64,000 bases of DNA from JAGGSN01 sp965603725 (GTDB lineage Bacteria; Zixibacteria; MSB-5A5; UBA10806; 4484-95), in the NCBI GenBank assembly GCA_965603725.1, contig CBFDEC010000001.1, positions 62,001 to 126,000 on the forward strand, written 5' to 3'. Under the pieces are notes generated by a model that saw only the letters and a program-made list of their open reading frames with translations, ran no database searches and was not told where the DNA came from. Of the stretch, positions 27,249-36,583 are shown piece by piece (the stretch's first letter is position 1; each line of letters opens with the position of its first letter). The position numbers and the translations under genes were made by a program.

Positions 27249-29069
27249 GTGGAAAAGTCTAAGAAAAAACACTATTTTTCCGGCGGCTATGAGTCCCAGA
27301 TAAAAATTTCGCTGATCCTCTTGATCGGCTTTCTTCTCTCATTGAATTTTATTTCTGCTTATTCTCTCGGCAAGGCTCGTTTAGCCCAGCAAAATGACTA
27401 TAATTTACGGATGAAACTTGCCCTCAATCTCATACAGGAAAATATCAAATCAAATTTTATGTATCTTCCTGACGCCTCATACCTTAATGATATTATCAAC
27501 CAGGCCGGGGTGGATGAAATCGAAATATTCGACAGCTTGAGCAACCAGCTCATTGATATCAGGTCCTCAAGGACAATACCTGTCGAGAACCGAATAATTA
27601 ACTCAGTAACTGTCACTGGCAAGAATGATCGGACTGTTTATCATATATTTGCAAGCGGAGTAAACAGCGAGGGGGCAAATCTGAAGCGACTGGCTCTTTT
27701 CGATACGATTTTCCGAATTTCCGGTCTGATAGTCGGGCTTTTCGTTGCCTACTTTTTTATACGATCGGTGCTGAATCCCTATCGAAAAATTAAGAAAGAG
27801 GCGAAAAAAGTGGACCTGTCCAGAATAGGTTTCGATGATGTCGACAGTGTTGAATATGCTGTTAGAATGTTCCAGGAGGTTATACGGGAGCTCAAACAAA
27901 AAGAGACGCTTCTCCAGGCAATGTACAACAGCTCGGAAAAAAGAGCCGATTCATTAGCCCGGTACAACGAGTATATTCTCGGCAGTATTTCCTCAGGCGT
28001 CATTATATGCGATAACCAGGGCATAATTACCAGGTTCAACCATGCCGCAGAAAAAATTATCGGCTTTAATCAGCAATACAGCCAGGGAAGGCATTACAGT
28101 GAGGTCTTTGGCAAAAAACATCATATCGCAAAAATCTTCGATGAGGCCTTGAACAATAATAATACTTTCTCCCGGAAAGAATTTGAAATCCCTCGTAAAA
28201 ATAATGAAAATCTCTGGATAGGGTTGTCCTCGTCTCTGATTTCCGATAATAGCAATAATAAAATAGGCGCAGCGGCGCTTTTAACCGACCTGACAAAAAT
28301 CAAAAAGCTTCAGGAAATATCTGATTTCACCGAGAAAATGGCGGCCCTGGGAGAGATGTCTGCCGGCCTGGCTCATGAACTTCGCAATTCAGTGGCGGCT
28401 ATACTGGGTTTTGGCAAGCTCTTGAAAAAAATACTGCCATCAGAGAAGAAAGCCGCCTCGATAGCTCAAATGATTATCTCTGAATCACTGGCAACAGAAG
28501 AGATGCTGAGCCGGTTTTTAAACTTCACCAGGCCGCTTAAGGTTGTCCCGGCAAAAATCGCAATAAGACAGTTGCTGGATGAAAGCATTAATATGGCGCT
28601 TGAGATGCACCAGGATAAAAAGATTAATGTCAATGTCGATGACCGGTCGGACGGTTTGCCGATTAACGGGGACCCGATACTTTTAAAAAACGCCCTGAAC
28701 AACTTGATTATCAACGCCTGTCAGGCTGTAGATAAATCCGGGAAGATAAATGTCAGGGTTGATTATGATAACCGCGACAACCAGTTAAAAATATTGATAT
28801 CCGATACCGGCAGGGGAATATCTAAAGCGAACCTGCCTAAAATCTTTAACCCGTTCTTTTCAACCCGTGACAAAGGCACCGGTCTGGGGCTGTCGCTTGT
28901 ACAAAAGATTATCACCGGACATCTGGGCAATATCGAGGTTGAAAGTAAAGAGGGCGAGGGCGCTGCTTTTACTATTACTTTGCCCGTTGATCTGAAGATA
29001 GAGCAGACTGATGAAGACTCTGCCAAACAGCCTGAAAAAAAGAGCCTGGTGCCGGAGGTTTTTGAATAG
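27249..29069 (+). CDS. Membrane sensor histidine kinase with PAS domain
   Basis: A 606-residue hybrid-free kinase. TM helices lie near residues 20-40 and 155-175, with an extracytoplasmic sensor between them (about 41-155). A HAMP-like stretch follows (NPYRKIKKEAKKVDLS), then a PAS domain (about 245-355; SISSGVIICDNQGIITRFNHAAEKIIGF). The kinase core has the H box AGLAHELRNSVAAILGF, N box NALNNLIINACQA, G1 DTGRGI and G2 GTGLGLSLV. It resembles NtrB/AtoS kinases. The start is GTG at 27249 with a weak ribosome site. No response regulator adjoins; the next gene is convergent. It may control pili with the preceding peptidase, but this is a guess. Confidence 0.9.
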   Translation: MEKSKKKHYFSGGYESQIKISLILLIGFLLSLNFISAYSLGKARLAQQNDYNLRMKLALNLIQENIKSNFMYLPDASYLNDIINQAGVDEIEIFDSLSNQLIDIRSSRTIPVENRIINSVTVTGKNDRTVYHIFASGVNSEGANLKRLALFDTIFRISGLIVGLFVAYFFIRSVLNPYRKIKKEAKKVDLSRIGFDDVDSVEYAVRMFQEVIRELKQKETLLQAMYNSSEKRADSLARYNEYILGSISSGVIICDNQGIITRFNHAAEKIIGFNQQYSQGRHYSEVFGKKHHIAKIFDEALNNNNTFSRKEFEIPRKNNENLWIGLSSSLISDNSNNKIGAAALLTDLTKIKKLQEISDFTEKMAALGEMSAGLAHELRNSVAAILGFGKLLKKILPSEKKAASIAQMIISESLATEEMLSRFLNFTRPLKVVPAKIAIRQLLDESINMALEMHQDKKINVNVDDRSDGLPINGDPILLKNALNNLIINACQAVDKSGKINVRVDYDNRDNQLKILISDTGRGISKANLPKIFNPFFSTRDKGTGLGLSLVQKIITGHLGNIEVESKEGEGAAFTITLPVDLKIEQTDEDSAKQPEKKSLVPEVFE

Positions 29070-29138
29070 ATGAATATTTTAAAAATAACCTTGTCGTAAT
29101 TTTTAGACCGCCACGCACCCAACATAATAAGAAGTTAT

Positions 29139-30125
29139 TTATTCAGCGCCAATATTGCTTGAAGGATTTATTCGATTATTCTTCATAACAGGTTCACAGT
29201 TCGGCCAGCCTGAAGGCATATTCGGCGGCAAATCAGCTGGGGTTGGCCAGACCGGTTCATAATCGGGGCAATAGTCAATTGTACCGAGACCTATCAAATA
29301 GTAGACTATACAGGTAACATCGCTGCCAGTAACACTGCAGTCGCCATTAGCGTCTGCTGAGGCCCAGAAGCCATCGAGATTACAGGGTGTGCATGATGGG
29401 TTACCTGTAAAGTAGCCGGTAAGGTAAGTAATGTCGCTACCTAAAACGGCAGGAGGCCAAAGACCGACATTCATGTTGGCATCGCCCGGAAGATACTCAT
29501 AAAGCGGATGGACTATGGCAATACGGCCACCGATAAAAACAGGTTTGAATGAGTAATCACCATTGGGGACCACGAATTCAGAAGGGCCTGATACCGGATT
29601 TAAACCTTCGACAATTTGAATAGTATCACCTATTACCAAAGAGTCGGAATTTAATTCAAATACAAACTCAGCTATCTTAACCCAGGAACTGTCAGTATTG
29701 AACACAAGCCAATCAAAGGGTTCTTCTCTTTCCGAAATACATAAAAGTGGGTAACTTGTTATACCTTGCTCAGGAAAGTCATAGTAATTCATTGTAAATA
29801 CACAATGATCCCAATGAGGTGTATTTGTAGAATCAAACAACCCATAAAAATGACCTTCCATATTTTGAGAAATATAGCTATTTCCAATTGCGATTGGAAT
29901 GTATATTAATACAATATCTTCATCGTTATTCGCCCAAACAGGAATATTTACAATACCATCAGGACTAGCATGCAGGGGCGTACCATCCAAGTTCCCGACA
30001 ATTATCGAATCAGGCATATAAGGATCATCTGGATCTGATGCGTTGGCATTTACTGCAATACAAAAAATAACCGAAAACAGCAAAAATAAAGTAGCTATTG
30101 CTCTTATATCGATTTCTTTAAACAT
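29139..30125 (-). CDS. Secreted protein with C-terminal dockerin-like repeats
   Basis: A 328-residue precursor from the ATG at 30125, chosen because GGAGG sits six bases upstream (an ATG at 30137 lies inside that site). Signal peptide: ATLFLLFSVIFCIAVNANA. The body is a beta-rich cohesin-like or unknown domain (DGIVNIPVWANNDEDI to FIGGRIAIVHP). Near the C-terminus two calcium-binding dockerin-type motifs follow: GDANMNVGLWPPAVLGSDIT and ADANGDCSVTGSDVT. It follows the FTP/PepSY gene by 21 bases. Cohesin or binding partners are not visible in the window. Confidence 0.75.
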   Translation of the reverse strand: MFKEIDIRAIATLFLLFSVIFCIAVNANASDPDDPYMPDSIIVGNLDGTPLHASPDGIVNIPVWANNDEDIVLIYIPIAIGNSYISQNMEGHFYGLFDSTNTPHWDHCVFTMNYYDFPEQGITSYPLLCISEREEPFDWLVFNTDSSWVKIAEFVFELNSDSLVIGDTIQIVEGLNPVSGPSEFVVPNGDYSFKPVFIGGRIAIVHPLYEYLPGDANMNVGLWPPAVLGSDITYLTGYFTGNPSCTPCNLDGFWASADANGDCSVTGSDVTCIVYYLIGLGTIDYCPDYEPVWPTPADLPPNMPSGWPNCEPVMKNNRINPSSNIGAE

Positions 30126-30146
30126 TCTTTCCTCCATTCGGGTTAT

Positions 30147-30896
30147 TTATTTTGACAAATTTGGATCATCTATCCTTAAACTATTAGATACTCCTATAAC
30201 TTCGCCTGTCTGAGAATCAACATAAAAATCCGCGCCCAACATGTCTTCCGGATTTAGAATATTTATTTTCCATGCAAGACGACACACTTTCTGATATTCT
30301 TTTATAACAATTTCTGCAGACATGATATCCTCGGCCGTTGAATTCTTAGCGCGAGGGTCGTTTATGGCTATTATTCCGGCCTGGCCTTCATCTATTAATG
30401 GTGAGGTACTTACCTGACTGGCTGATGGGTAAAGGGAACCATGAGCTCCAATAATACTACCATCTTTATAAAAATGAATAGTATATCCGCCGCCAATTAC
30501 TTTTATATCATTATAAACCTGGATTAACGCAATATCGCTTGCAGTGCCGTTACTCCAGTCTCGAGTGGTTTTATATAACTTCAACTCCTGGCGAGGATTA
30601 GCAATTCCAAAGAGGTTTCTGTGTAGTTCAAAAAGCTGGAAACACTTTTCTAATTGGTTTGTCGCAGTTATACTCTTATTTAAGTCTCCATAAATTTCTT
30701 TTGCCGACCCGTTCTCTGAAAATTTTATACTTATTTTATCTGTACCAAATTCCCGGGCTATTTGAGAAGAAAAATGCTCTGAAAGTGTACCGGGTTCCTG
30801 CATATTGTAATCTTTATTTTCCGTGTTATCATTAGCTTCTTGAGCCGCTATTGATATAACAGAAAAAAGCATAATTAAGATTAGTATTATTTTCAT
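30147..30896 (-). CDS. Stand-alone FTP/PepSY propeptide-like secreted protein
   Basis: A 249-residue secreted protein with a signal peptide (MKIILILIMLFSVISIAAQ). The body resembles the FTP plus PepSY region that precedes M4/M36 metallopeptidases: LFELHRNLFGIANPRQELKL, DIALIQVYNDIKVIGGGYT, then LAWKINI and FYVDSQTGEVIGVSNSL. There is no HExxH catalytic domain; the protein ends shortly after the PepSY-like segment. It could be a free inhibitor or chaperone for a protease, or a decayed protease gene. It sits between the broken C10-like gene and the dockerin gene, all leftward. Confidence 0.7.
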   Translation of the reverse strand: MKIILILIMLFSVISIAAQEANDNTENKDYNMQEPGTLSEHFSSQIAREFGTDKISIKFSENGSAKEIYGDLNKSITATNQLEKCFQLFELHRNLFGIANPRQELKLYKTTRDWSNGTASDIALIQVYNDIKVIGGGYTIHFYKDGSIIGAHGSLYPSASQVSTSPLIDEGQAGIIAINDPRAKNSTAEDIMSAEIVIKEYQKVCRLAWKINILNPEDMLGADFYVDSQTGEVIGVSNSLRIDDPNLSK

Positions 30897-30960
30897 GTTT
30901 CCTCCGAGTAAAAATTATTCCATTCTTTTAAATAGTTTTCTATTTCATGATTGTAATAAA

Positions 30961-31490
30961 TCATCCTCCAAAATATGGACACGAACCAAGCCTAATCATT
31001 ATGTCTCTATCAATATAAGGCGTGGTTGTCCAATAGCTTAACAAACGCGTATAATCTGCTCCACTAATTTTGCAATCACCATTTACATCACATTCGATTG
31101 CAAGGTTTGTATAACCTCCTCCTAACGCTGGAAGGGGGACTGTTTGGTAATTTGTTTTTCATATGTTTCCGAATATGATGATATAGGATGCAACTCTTTT
31201 AAAACAGGGATATTAATATAACCCGATGGATAAATAGTAAAATGGTAGCCCAATAAAGTATCGCTCTCGATAATTTCATGGCAGCCTATTAAATATGGGT
31301 TTTTCTCTCCTGCCCAGTCTCCATAAATATATGTGTTATACGCCAACCAGTTGTTACATACCTGTTCAGCTTCCTGCTTTGTACATGTTTCACCTTTTAT
31401 TTCAGGGGAAAGCAAGAAAAATAATAGCAGCGCTATTATATAATAAATCATTGAATCTTTTTTTAATATTATTGCTTTCATAAAATTCAC
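30961..31490 (-). pseudogene. C10-prodomain/dockerin gene split by a frame change
   Basis: The first 122 codons (31490-31122) give a signal peptide and a Spi/streptopain-type prodomain (CTKQEAEQVCNNWLAYN, LGYHFTIYPSGYINIPVLKE, HPISSYSET), then a stop. In the -1 frame, starting near the same point, the sequence reads on as NYQTVPLPALGGGY followed by a dockerin motif (CDVNGDCKISGADYTRLLSYW, in full at about 31040-31100) and ends at 30961. A one-base change would join them. Even joined, the C10 catalytic cysteine and histidine domain is absent, so the gene is a remnant or a bare prodomain-dockerin. It may also reflect a sequencing error. Confidence 0.65.
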
Positions 31491-31725
31491 CCTTTTGTTT
31501 GAAGTATTTTTTTGACTTATATTTCGCTTTTACGTTATTCCTTTTTTCAAATTTACTATAAGTCGAATAAGTTATCAATAAAAATCTGCATAATTATGTA
31601 TTTTTTTTGGAATAAGAAGAAAACAAATAACTGCCAACAATTACAACTTAATATTTACAACTGCGTATCTTATCTTGTATACAAATACTAAAACAAAAGT
31701 CGAAAAAAACTAACAGGGAGAGGTC

Positions 31726-34146
31726 ATGAAATCAACGTTATCAGCAATTATTCTGGTTCTGGTATTATTCAGCGCTATAGCTAACGGACAGGGTATACCA
31801 CCCTACTATTCTCAGAACGATTTTCTGATGGCGCCATCGAGCGTTTACCGGGATGGCCTTCTGGGGTTTTCCAATCCCGCCAACCTTGCGTTTTTGAAGG
31901 GCGACGAAGGCCGTTTCTACTGGTCTACTGATGGCACCAACGCCGGTTCTTTTAACAACTGGGGATTATTCACCGGTCTTGGCAGGCTGGGTTTCGGCAT
32001 GCTTCATCAAAAAGCCGGCGGTCTTAAATCAACCGATTATCGTATCTCGCTGGGTGGAGGCGATGACCGGATCGCTTGCGGCATAGCCTATGGCTGGTCA
32101 ACATCGAATATCGATACTTTAAAAAATGAAAGTCTTTTCAAAACGGGCTTAATATTTCGTCCGGTGAGATTTGTATCGCTGGGTCTGACAGGCGATTTTT
32201 CATTTAAAACCAGCGCCCGTCAGGGTGTCGCCGAGATCGGAATCCGACCGCTGGGTACATCCTTGCTCACACTGTTTGCCGACATGGCCATGCAAAAAGA
32301 TACCAAATTTAATGATGCGCCCTGGAGCGCCGGCGCCGCCATTGAAATTGTTCAGGGGGTAAGTCTGACAGGCAGATATTTTGAGAATGAGGCTTTTTCG
32401 GCCGGGCTGACAATAGATTTCGGACGAGCTCATTTGGCCAGCCAATTGCATTTCAATAACGAACAGAAGCATTCGTATAACACATATTCGGTCCGCAGCG
32501 GCGGCAGACGATCAAGTGTTTTTCCGTCATTGTTTTTCAAAGAGAAAAAATATCTAAAAATCAACCTGAAGGGCCGATTGGATTATCTGAATTACAGGTT
32601 TTTTGATATGAATGCTAATCGTTTCATCGATGTGCTTCGGGATATCAATGCGGCGGCTGATGATCCAAGGGTAAACGCTATCGCGTTGAATTTATCATCG
32701 ATGAAGATTGCGCCCGAACATGCCTGGGAAATCCGCGAGGAGCTGAAAAAAGCCCGCCATAAAGGAAAAACGGTTGTCATATTTATCGACAATGTCGGCA
32801 TGACCAGTTATCATCTGGCAAGCGTCGCTGATAAGATAGTCCTCGACCCTGAAGGTTGGATTATGCTTTATGGTTATACTATGGGCAAAACATATCTTAA
32901 GGGTACACTCGAGAAACTGGGACTCGGTTTTGATGAGTGGCGGTTTTTCAAATATAAATCAGCGGCCGAGGTATTAAGCCGTGACAGCATGTCCGATGCC
33001 GATAGGGAGCAGTACCAGGATTATGTCGACGATTTATATGAGACGATGCGAAAAGATGTCTGTCAATCGCGTTCAATGACTTCAGCCAGGTTCGATTTGC
33101 TGATAGATGAGCAGGTATTTTTTCTTCCTGATGATGCAGTGAAGCAGGGATTGGTCGATACTCTTGCCCGCTGGTCGGATATCAATAAAGTAATTAAAGA
33201 GGTAACGGGAAAGAAACTGAGAAAAATACCGGCCAGCGATCTTTATGCGAATTCGCTGCCTTCGGAACAATGGGGAGCGATGCCGGAGATCACCGTTGTT
33301 TATGGCCTTGGCGTGTGTGCTATGGATTCCGGAATAAAAGGAAGATGGCTGGAGAAAGTATTTCACAGACTGGCAAAAGATAAATCGGTTAAAGCCATAG
33401 TCTTTAGAGTTGATTCACCCGGCGGGGAGACCCTGGCCAGCGACCTGGTGGCAGAGGCTTTGAAAAAGTGCGCCAAAGAAAAACCGGTCATCATCAGCCA
33501 GGGTCAGGTGGCCGGTTCAGGAGGATACTGGATATCGATGTACGGCGATAAAATAATAGCCGGGCCGAATACAATAACCGGCTCGATCGGCGTTATTGGC
33601 GGCTGGCTGTATGACACGGGTTTTGGCGATAAACTGGGAATGACCTCGGACAATGTCCAGCGCGGTAAACATGCCGACCTGGGATCTGGAGTGCGATTGC
33701 CGCTTTTAAATTTGACGGTTCCCGCCAGAAATATGACGTCCGAAGAACGCGGAAAAATAGAAAAGATTTTCCGGGATTTTTATGATATATTTGTGAAAAA
33801 AGTTGCCGATAGCCGCAACATGTCGGTCGATGAAGTGAGAAAAATCGCCGAGGGGCATTTCTATTCCGGTCTGGACGGCAAGGAAAACGGTCTGGTTGAT
33901 GAAATCGGCGGGTTGATGCTGGCTATAGATATTGCCAAAGAGCAAGCCGGTATTAAACCAGATCAGCGAGTGGAATTAAAGGAAATCCCCAGGTATAAGG
34001 GGCTATTTAAGTTTAAAATGCCCTCACCCTTTGCCGCCAATAAAGTTGAAGACGATCCGGTTTACAGGCATATCCTGATGCTTAACGAACACCGCGGCAG
34101 GCCGCTGCCGATGTTGGCGCCGGGAACATACCCGTCGGTTGATTAA
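31726..34146 (+). CDS. sppA: SppA-type signal peptide peptidase with N-terminal beta-rich extension
   Basis: An 806-residue S49 protease. After a signal peptide (AIILVLVLFSAIANG), residues 22-265 are beta-rich with outer-membrane-barrel-like segments (GFSNPANLAFLKGDEGRFYW, SLGLTGDFSF, GVSLTGRYFENEAF). They are followed by the two-domain SppA core of about 275-780. Lys411 (FKYKSAAE) is the probable general base in the N-domain; Ser598 (QVAGSGGYW) is the nucleophile in the C-domain, and ITGSIGVIGG follows. SppA degrades cleaved signal peptides. The N-terminal extension is unusual. A GGGAGAGG ribosome site lies upstream of the ATG. Confidence 0.9.
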   Translation: MKSTLSAIILVLVLFSAIANGQGIPPYYSQNDFLMAPSSVYRDGLLGFSNPANLAFLKGDEGRFYWSTDGTNAGSFNNWGLFTGLGRLGFGMLHQKAGGLKSTDYRISLGGGDDRIACGIAYGWSTSNIDTLKNESLFKTGLIFRPVRFVSLGLTGDFSFKTSARQGVAEIGIRPLGTSLLTLFADMAMQKDTKFNDAPWSAGAAIEIVQGVSLTGRYFENEAFSAGLTIDFGRAHLASQLHFNNEQKHSYNTYSVRSGGRRSSVFPSLFFKEKKYLKINLKGRLDYLNYRFFDMNANRFIDVLRDINAAADDPRVNAIALNLSSMKIAPEHAWEIREELKKARHKGKTVVIFIDNVGMTSYHLASVADKIVLDPEGWIMLYGYTMGKTYLKGTLEKLGLGFDEWRFFKYKSAAEVLSRDSMSDADREQYQDYVDDLYETMRKDVCQSRSMTSARFDLLIDEQVFFLPDDAVKQGLVDTLARWSDINKVIKEVTGKKLRKIPASDLYANSLPSEQWGAMPEITVVYGLGVCAMDSGIKGRWLEKVFHRLAKDKSVKAIVFRVDSPGGETLASDLVAEALKKCAKEKPVIISQGQVAGSGGYWISMYGDKIIAGPNTITGSIGVIGGWLYDTGFGDKLGMTSDNVQRGKHADLGSGVRLPLLNLTVPARNMTSEERGKIEKIFRDFYDIFVKKVADSRNMSVDEVRKIAEGHFYSGLDGKENGLVDEIGGLMLAIDIAKEQAGIKPDQRVELKEIPRYKGLFKFKMPSPFAANKVEDDPVYRHILMLNEHRGRPLPMLAPGTYPSVD

Positions 34147-34307
34147 AATGAAGTCGCTGAAAAAATGAAATAAAATGCTTGCCAAAGATAGGAAAAAAAT
34201 CTTTTATATAAGCTGAAATTTAAAGATACAATTAATAGCGTTGCAATGATACGGCAAGATAACCTGTTGATAGTATCTGGTTGACAACCGAATATAGATT
34301 TTTTAAT

Positions 34308-34381
<74 letters not shown>

Positions 34382-34571
34382 TTGTTTTATTGCCAGTAAC
34401 TTACAACCTAACCCATTATTATTATTATATGGTATTAGCGATATTTAAGAGGTCTTGAGTGATGGCGCTTAATGTTGCTTATTGCAGTTGACATTCGCAA
34501 CAAGACAGCACAGTATAAGCACAATCGGCAGATGCAAAACGCCATATCTGCCGTCTAAGCGACGTTTTTGA

Positions 34572-34658
34572 TGTTTCAGGATGGAAGCCTTGCGACATCC
34601 TGAAACCAAATCCAAAAAACCTCAGGATGTCATTTCATTTCCATCCTGAAGAATAAAA
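34572..34658 (+). repeat. Double-hairpin repeat, copy 1
   Basis: An 87-base unit that recurs at 35145-35231 with two mismatches. It has two hairpins: TTTCAGGATG with CATCCTGAAA, then CTCAGGATG with CATCCTGA(A)G. The unit is non-coding and starts about 190 bases after the tRNA. It resembles REP/BIME-like palindromic elements. Confidence 0.8.
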
Positions 34659-34885
34659 CCACATTTATAGTAAATTGTTATTCAAGACTGATATACTTCT
34701 CTATTGATGCTTTTTCTCATCATAACAGCATATCTATTCAGCATTGACGTTAATTTCTTAATTCCCAGTATCGTTATTATCCTCGCAATACTAAAACAGG
34801 TCGACAATAAAGACATCTCCGCATTTACGCCAGGTAAACCTCTCAGTAAAAATGAACCCGCCTTTAGATTGCTCTTTATATGACC

Positions 34886-34919
34886 TAACCGGTAACCCAC
34901 CCAGCGGGTGGGAATAGTT
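34886..34919 (+). repeat. 34-bp palindromic repeat, copy 1
   Basis: Starts TAACCGGTAACC and contains the perfect hairpin CCCACCC-AGC-GGGTGGG, ending AATAGTT. An identical 34-base copy is at 36584-36617. The two copies bracket the PNPOx and AT-rich orphan genes. Confidence 0.8.
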
Positions 34920-35105
34920 GCCTGCCCGGTTATTACTTATATTTAAAGCTAACCTCCCTTGTATAAAAATTATCATTTTCCTGATTCATCATTTGATTGT
35001 TACCCCTCTGTTTTACATTTTCACTAAAAAGATAACATAAGCTCACCAAAAAGCAAGCTCGAAACTAAAATGTCGGGTTTTTCCCTCTGGTCAGAACCCG
35101 ACCTA

Positions 35106-35123
35106 CCTGCTGGGCGTATTGTT
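35106..35123 (+). repeat. tRNA-Arg 3' end core, copy 2
   Basis: An exact copy of the 18 bases at 34369-34386. It lies 22 bases before the second copy of the double-hairpin repeat and has no tRNA body upstream, so it is only the 3' end fragment. Confidence 0.6.
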
Positions 35124-35144
35124 GCGTTATATAACAAGTTTTAT

Positions 35145-35231
35145 TGTTTCAGGATGGAAGCCTTGCGACATCCTGAAACCAAATCCAAAAAACCTCAGGA
35201 TGTCATTTCATTTCCATCCTGAGGGATAAAA
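35145..35231 (+). repeat. Double-hairpin repeat, copy 2
   Basis: Matches 34572-34658 at 85 of 87 bases; the only differences are near the right end (GAGGGATAAAA against GAAGAATAAAA). The change of the second hairpin's outer arm to CCTGAGG lets it pair better with CCTCAGG. Both copies have the same orientation. Confidence 0.8.
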
Positions 35232-35379
35232 AGGTGCGCCGTCATAAAATATATGAAAATTCGTTATCTAAAATGCCAAGCTCTAAAAACATTGCCACCC
35301 TCAAAGAAGGTGGTTTTTCAAGTTTAAATAAAAGAAAATTATAAAATTTCATCTATAAAAGCATTAAAAATCTCCCTCT

Positions 35380-35883
35380 TCAATAATGAGCCCATTTTTC
35401 GGCGTAGGCTGATTTGGAAATCAAATCTAAATACTCGATAAATATCTCGTCACCGATAGTTCCTCCGATTGCAATAAAGGTTGGCTTCACTCGTATGATA
35501 GTCATTCCTGGGCGCTTTTCCCAGTATTGTATGGATTCAGGATATCGTTTCCTGATGATTTCTATAAAGGATTTAACATCTTCGTCAGTAAATTCACCCA
35601 GGATTTCAGCCGTGCCTTCAATTTGTACATTTTCCCTACATAGTGCAACTTTGGAGTTGGCTTTAATCTGAGCATATTTCCGAGAATGTTTCCAGGTGAA
35701 AATATACAAGTCAAAGCCATCATTGGCAACCAGCACATTTCGAGCCATTACCCTGTTGCCAGCGGATGTGGCAAGTACCATGATCATATTATCATCCGTG
35801 TTCATAAATTCAAGAAATTCTTTTTTCTTGTTCTCGAAATCCAATTCCTTCCGAACATATTTTTTGTTCACGTTAATCTCCAT
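35380..35883 (-). CDS. Pyridoxamine 5'-phosphate oxidase-fold protein
   Basis: A 167-residue split-barrel flavin-type protein of the PNPOx-like superfamily. It has MVLATSAGNRVMARNVLVAND, then FTWKHSRKYAQIKANSKVALC and VQIEGTAEILG, the usual three blocks. These proteins often bind FMN or F420 and act as reductases or flavin sensors, but the substrate is not predictable here. Start ATG at 35883, no operon partner with overlap; the AT-rich orphan lies 34 bases upstream on the same strand. Confidence 0.8.
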   Translation of the reverse strand: MEINVNKKYVRKELDFENKKKEFLEFMNTDDNMIMVLATSAGNRVMARNVLVANDGFDLYIFTWKHSRKYAQIKANSKVALCRENVQIEGTAEILGEFTDEDVKSFIEIIRKRYPESIQYWEKRPGMTIIRVKPTFIAIGGTIGDEIFIEYLDLISKSAYAEKWAHY

Positions 35884-35917
35884 TTATGTCTCTCAGGATG
35901 GAAACGGAAATTCTTGG

Positions 35918-36511
35918 TCAAGCATTATGATTTTTTATTTCTTCAACTTGAGAATCCATTATTCTTTTCATTAAAATATAAGAAAACTTAACACCTTCTT
36001 TTTCGGAGATAATATTTTTAAGAAAAACTTTTTTCATTTTAGTGTATTCTGTAGCGAAATTTATACTTAAATATGTCATTTGTTTTTTTGATTCTTCCCA
36101 AAACCTATATTTAACTTGCTCTTTCCCTTTGTTTTTTTCAAGGAATTTATCAATGGTCTGTTTTTCTCTACTCCAATTTATAATTTCTTTAGTAATCCAC
36201 ACATCATCCCAACTCTCAAAAAACGGAATATGTATTAAAACGTTTCTTATAAATTTAAAAAGTTGTTCCCCTATTTCCCCTTCCATTGGTGGTCTACCAC
36301 CTTTTTTCATCCATTCCAATATCACTTTGATAGGTTCATAGTTCAATAATTCTGTATATACTGTGAAGCCATCTTTTATTTTACAAAATCTATAGTATTT
36401 ATCCTTTTGCCAAAAAGAATCATCAAATATTTCTTCAAAAATATCATAGAACCTATTGTAAGCTAAACTTAAGAAAGTTATTTCTGGTTGATTTGGTTTT
36501 AATTCACTCAC
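35918..36511 (-). CDS. AT-rich orphan gene of unknown function
   Basis: A 197-residue charged, aromatic-rich protein with no signal peptide or membrane segment. It has blocks FLSLAYNRFYDIFEEIFDDS, EWMKKGGRPPMEGEIGEQ and YLSINFATEYTKMKKVFLKN. I do not recognise the family. The gene is much more AT-rich than its neighbours and lies between two identical 34-bp palindromic repeats, near a tRNA with a duplicated 3' end, all of which points to acquired DNA. A defence or phage-related role is possible but unproven. Confidence 0.6.
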   Translation of the reverse strand: MSELKPNQPEITFLSLAYNRFYDIFEEIFDDSFWQKDKYYRFCKIKDGFTVYTELLNYEPIKVILEWMKKGGRPPMEGEIGEQLFKFIRNVLIHIPFFESWDDVWITKEIINWSREKQTIDKFLEKNKGKEQVKYRFWEESKKQMTYLSINFATEYTKMKKVFLKNIISEKEGVKFSYILMKRIMDSQVEEIKNHNA

Positions 36512-36583
36512 AATAATTAACTCATATCACTACTTTGTTGCTGATGTACGTCCTCGTGCACCAGTTAGCAACAGTGTTAGATT

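Larger units (their letters stand above)
34382..35379. other. Repeat-rich intergenic region after tRNA-Arg
   Basis: About 1 kb without a credible gene. It contains the double-hairpin repeats, the first 34-bp palindromic repeat and the second tRNA-end copy, plus AT-rich stretches. A 72-residue open frame at 34682-34900 (minus) overlaps the palindrome and has no recognisable features. This looks like a decayed insertion site next to a tRNA gene. Confidence 0.55.

Noticed and set aside
31122..31160. Programmed -1 frameshift signal in the C10-like gene
   Set aside because: No in-phase X-XXY-YYZ heptamer is present and the joined product would lack a catalytic domain; a plain mutation is simpler.
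34682..34900. A 72-codon minus-strand frame in the tRNA-Arg gap
   Set aside because: It overlaps a palindromic repeat, has no ribosome site and no recognisable feature.
34572..35231. Possible CRISPR array
   Set aside because: Only two copies of the repeat exist, 573 bases apart, with internal hairpins and no regular spacers.
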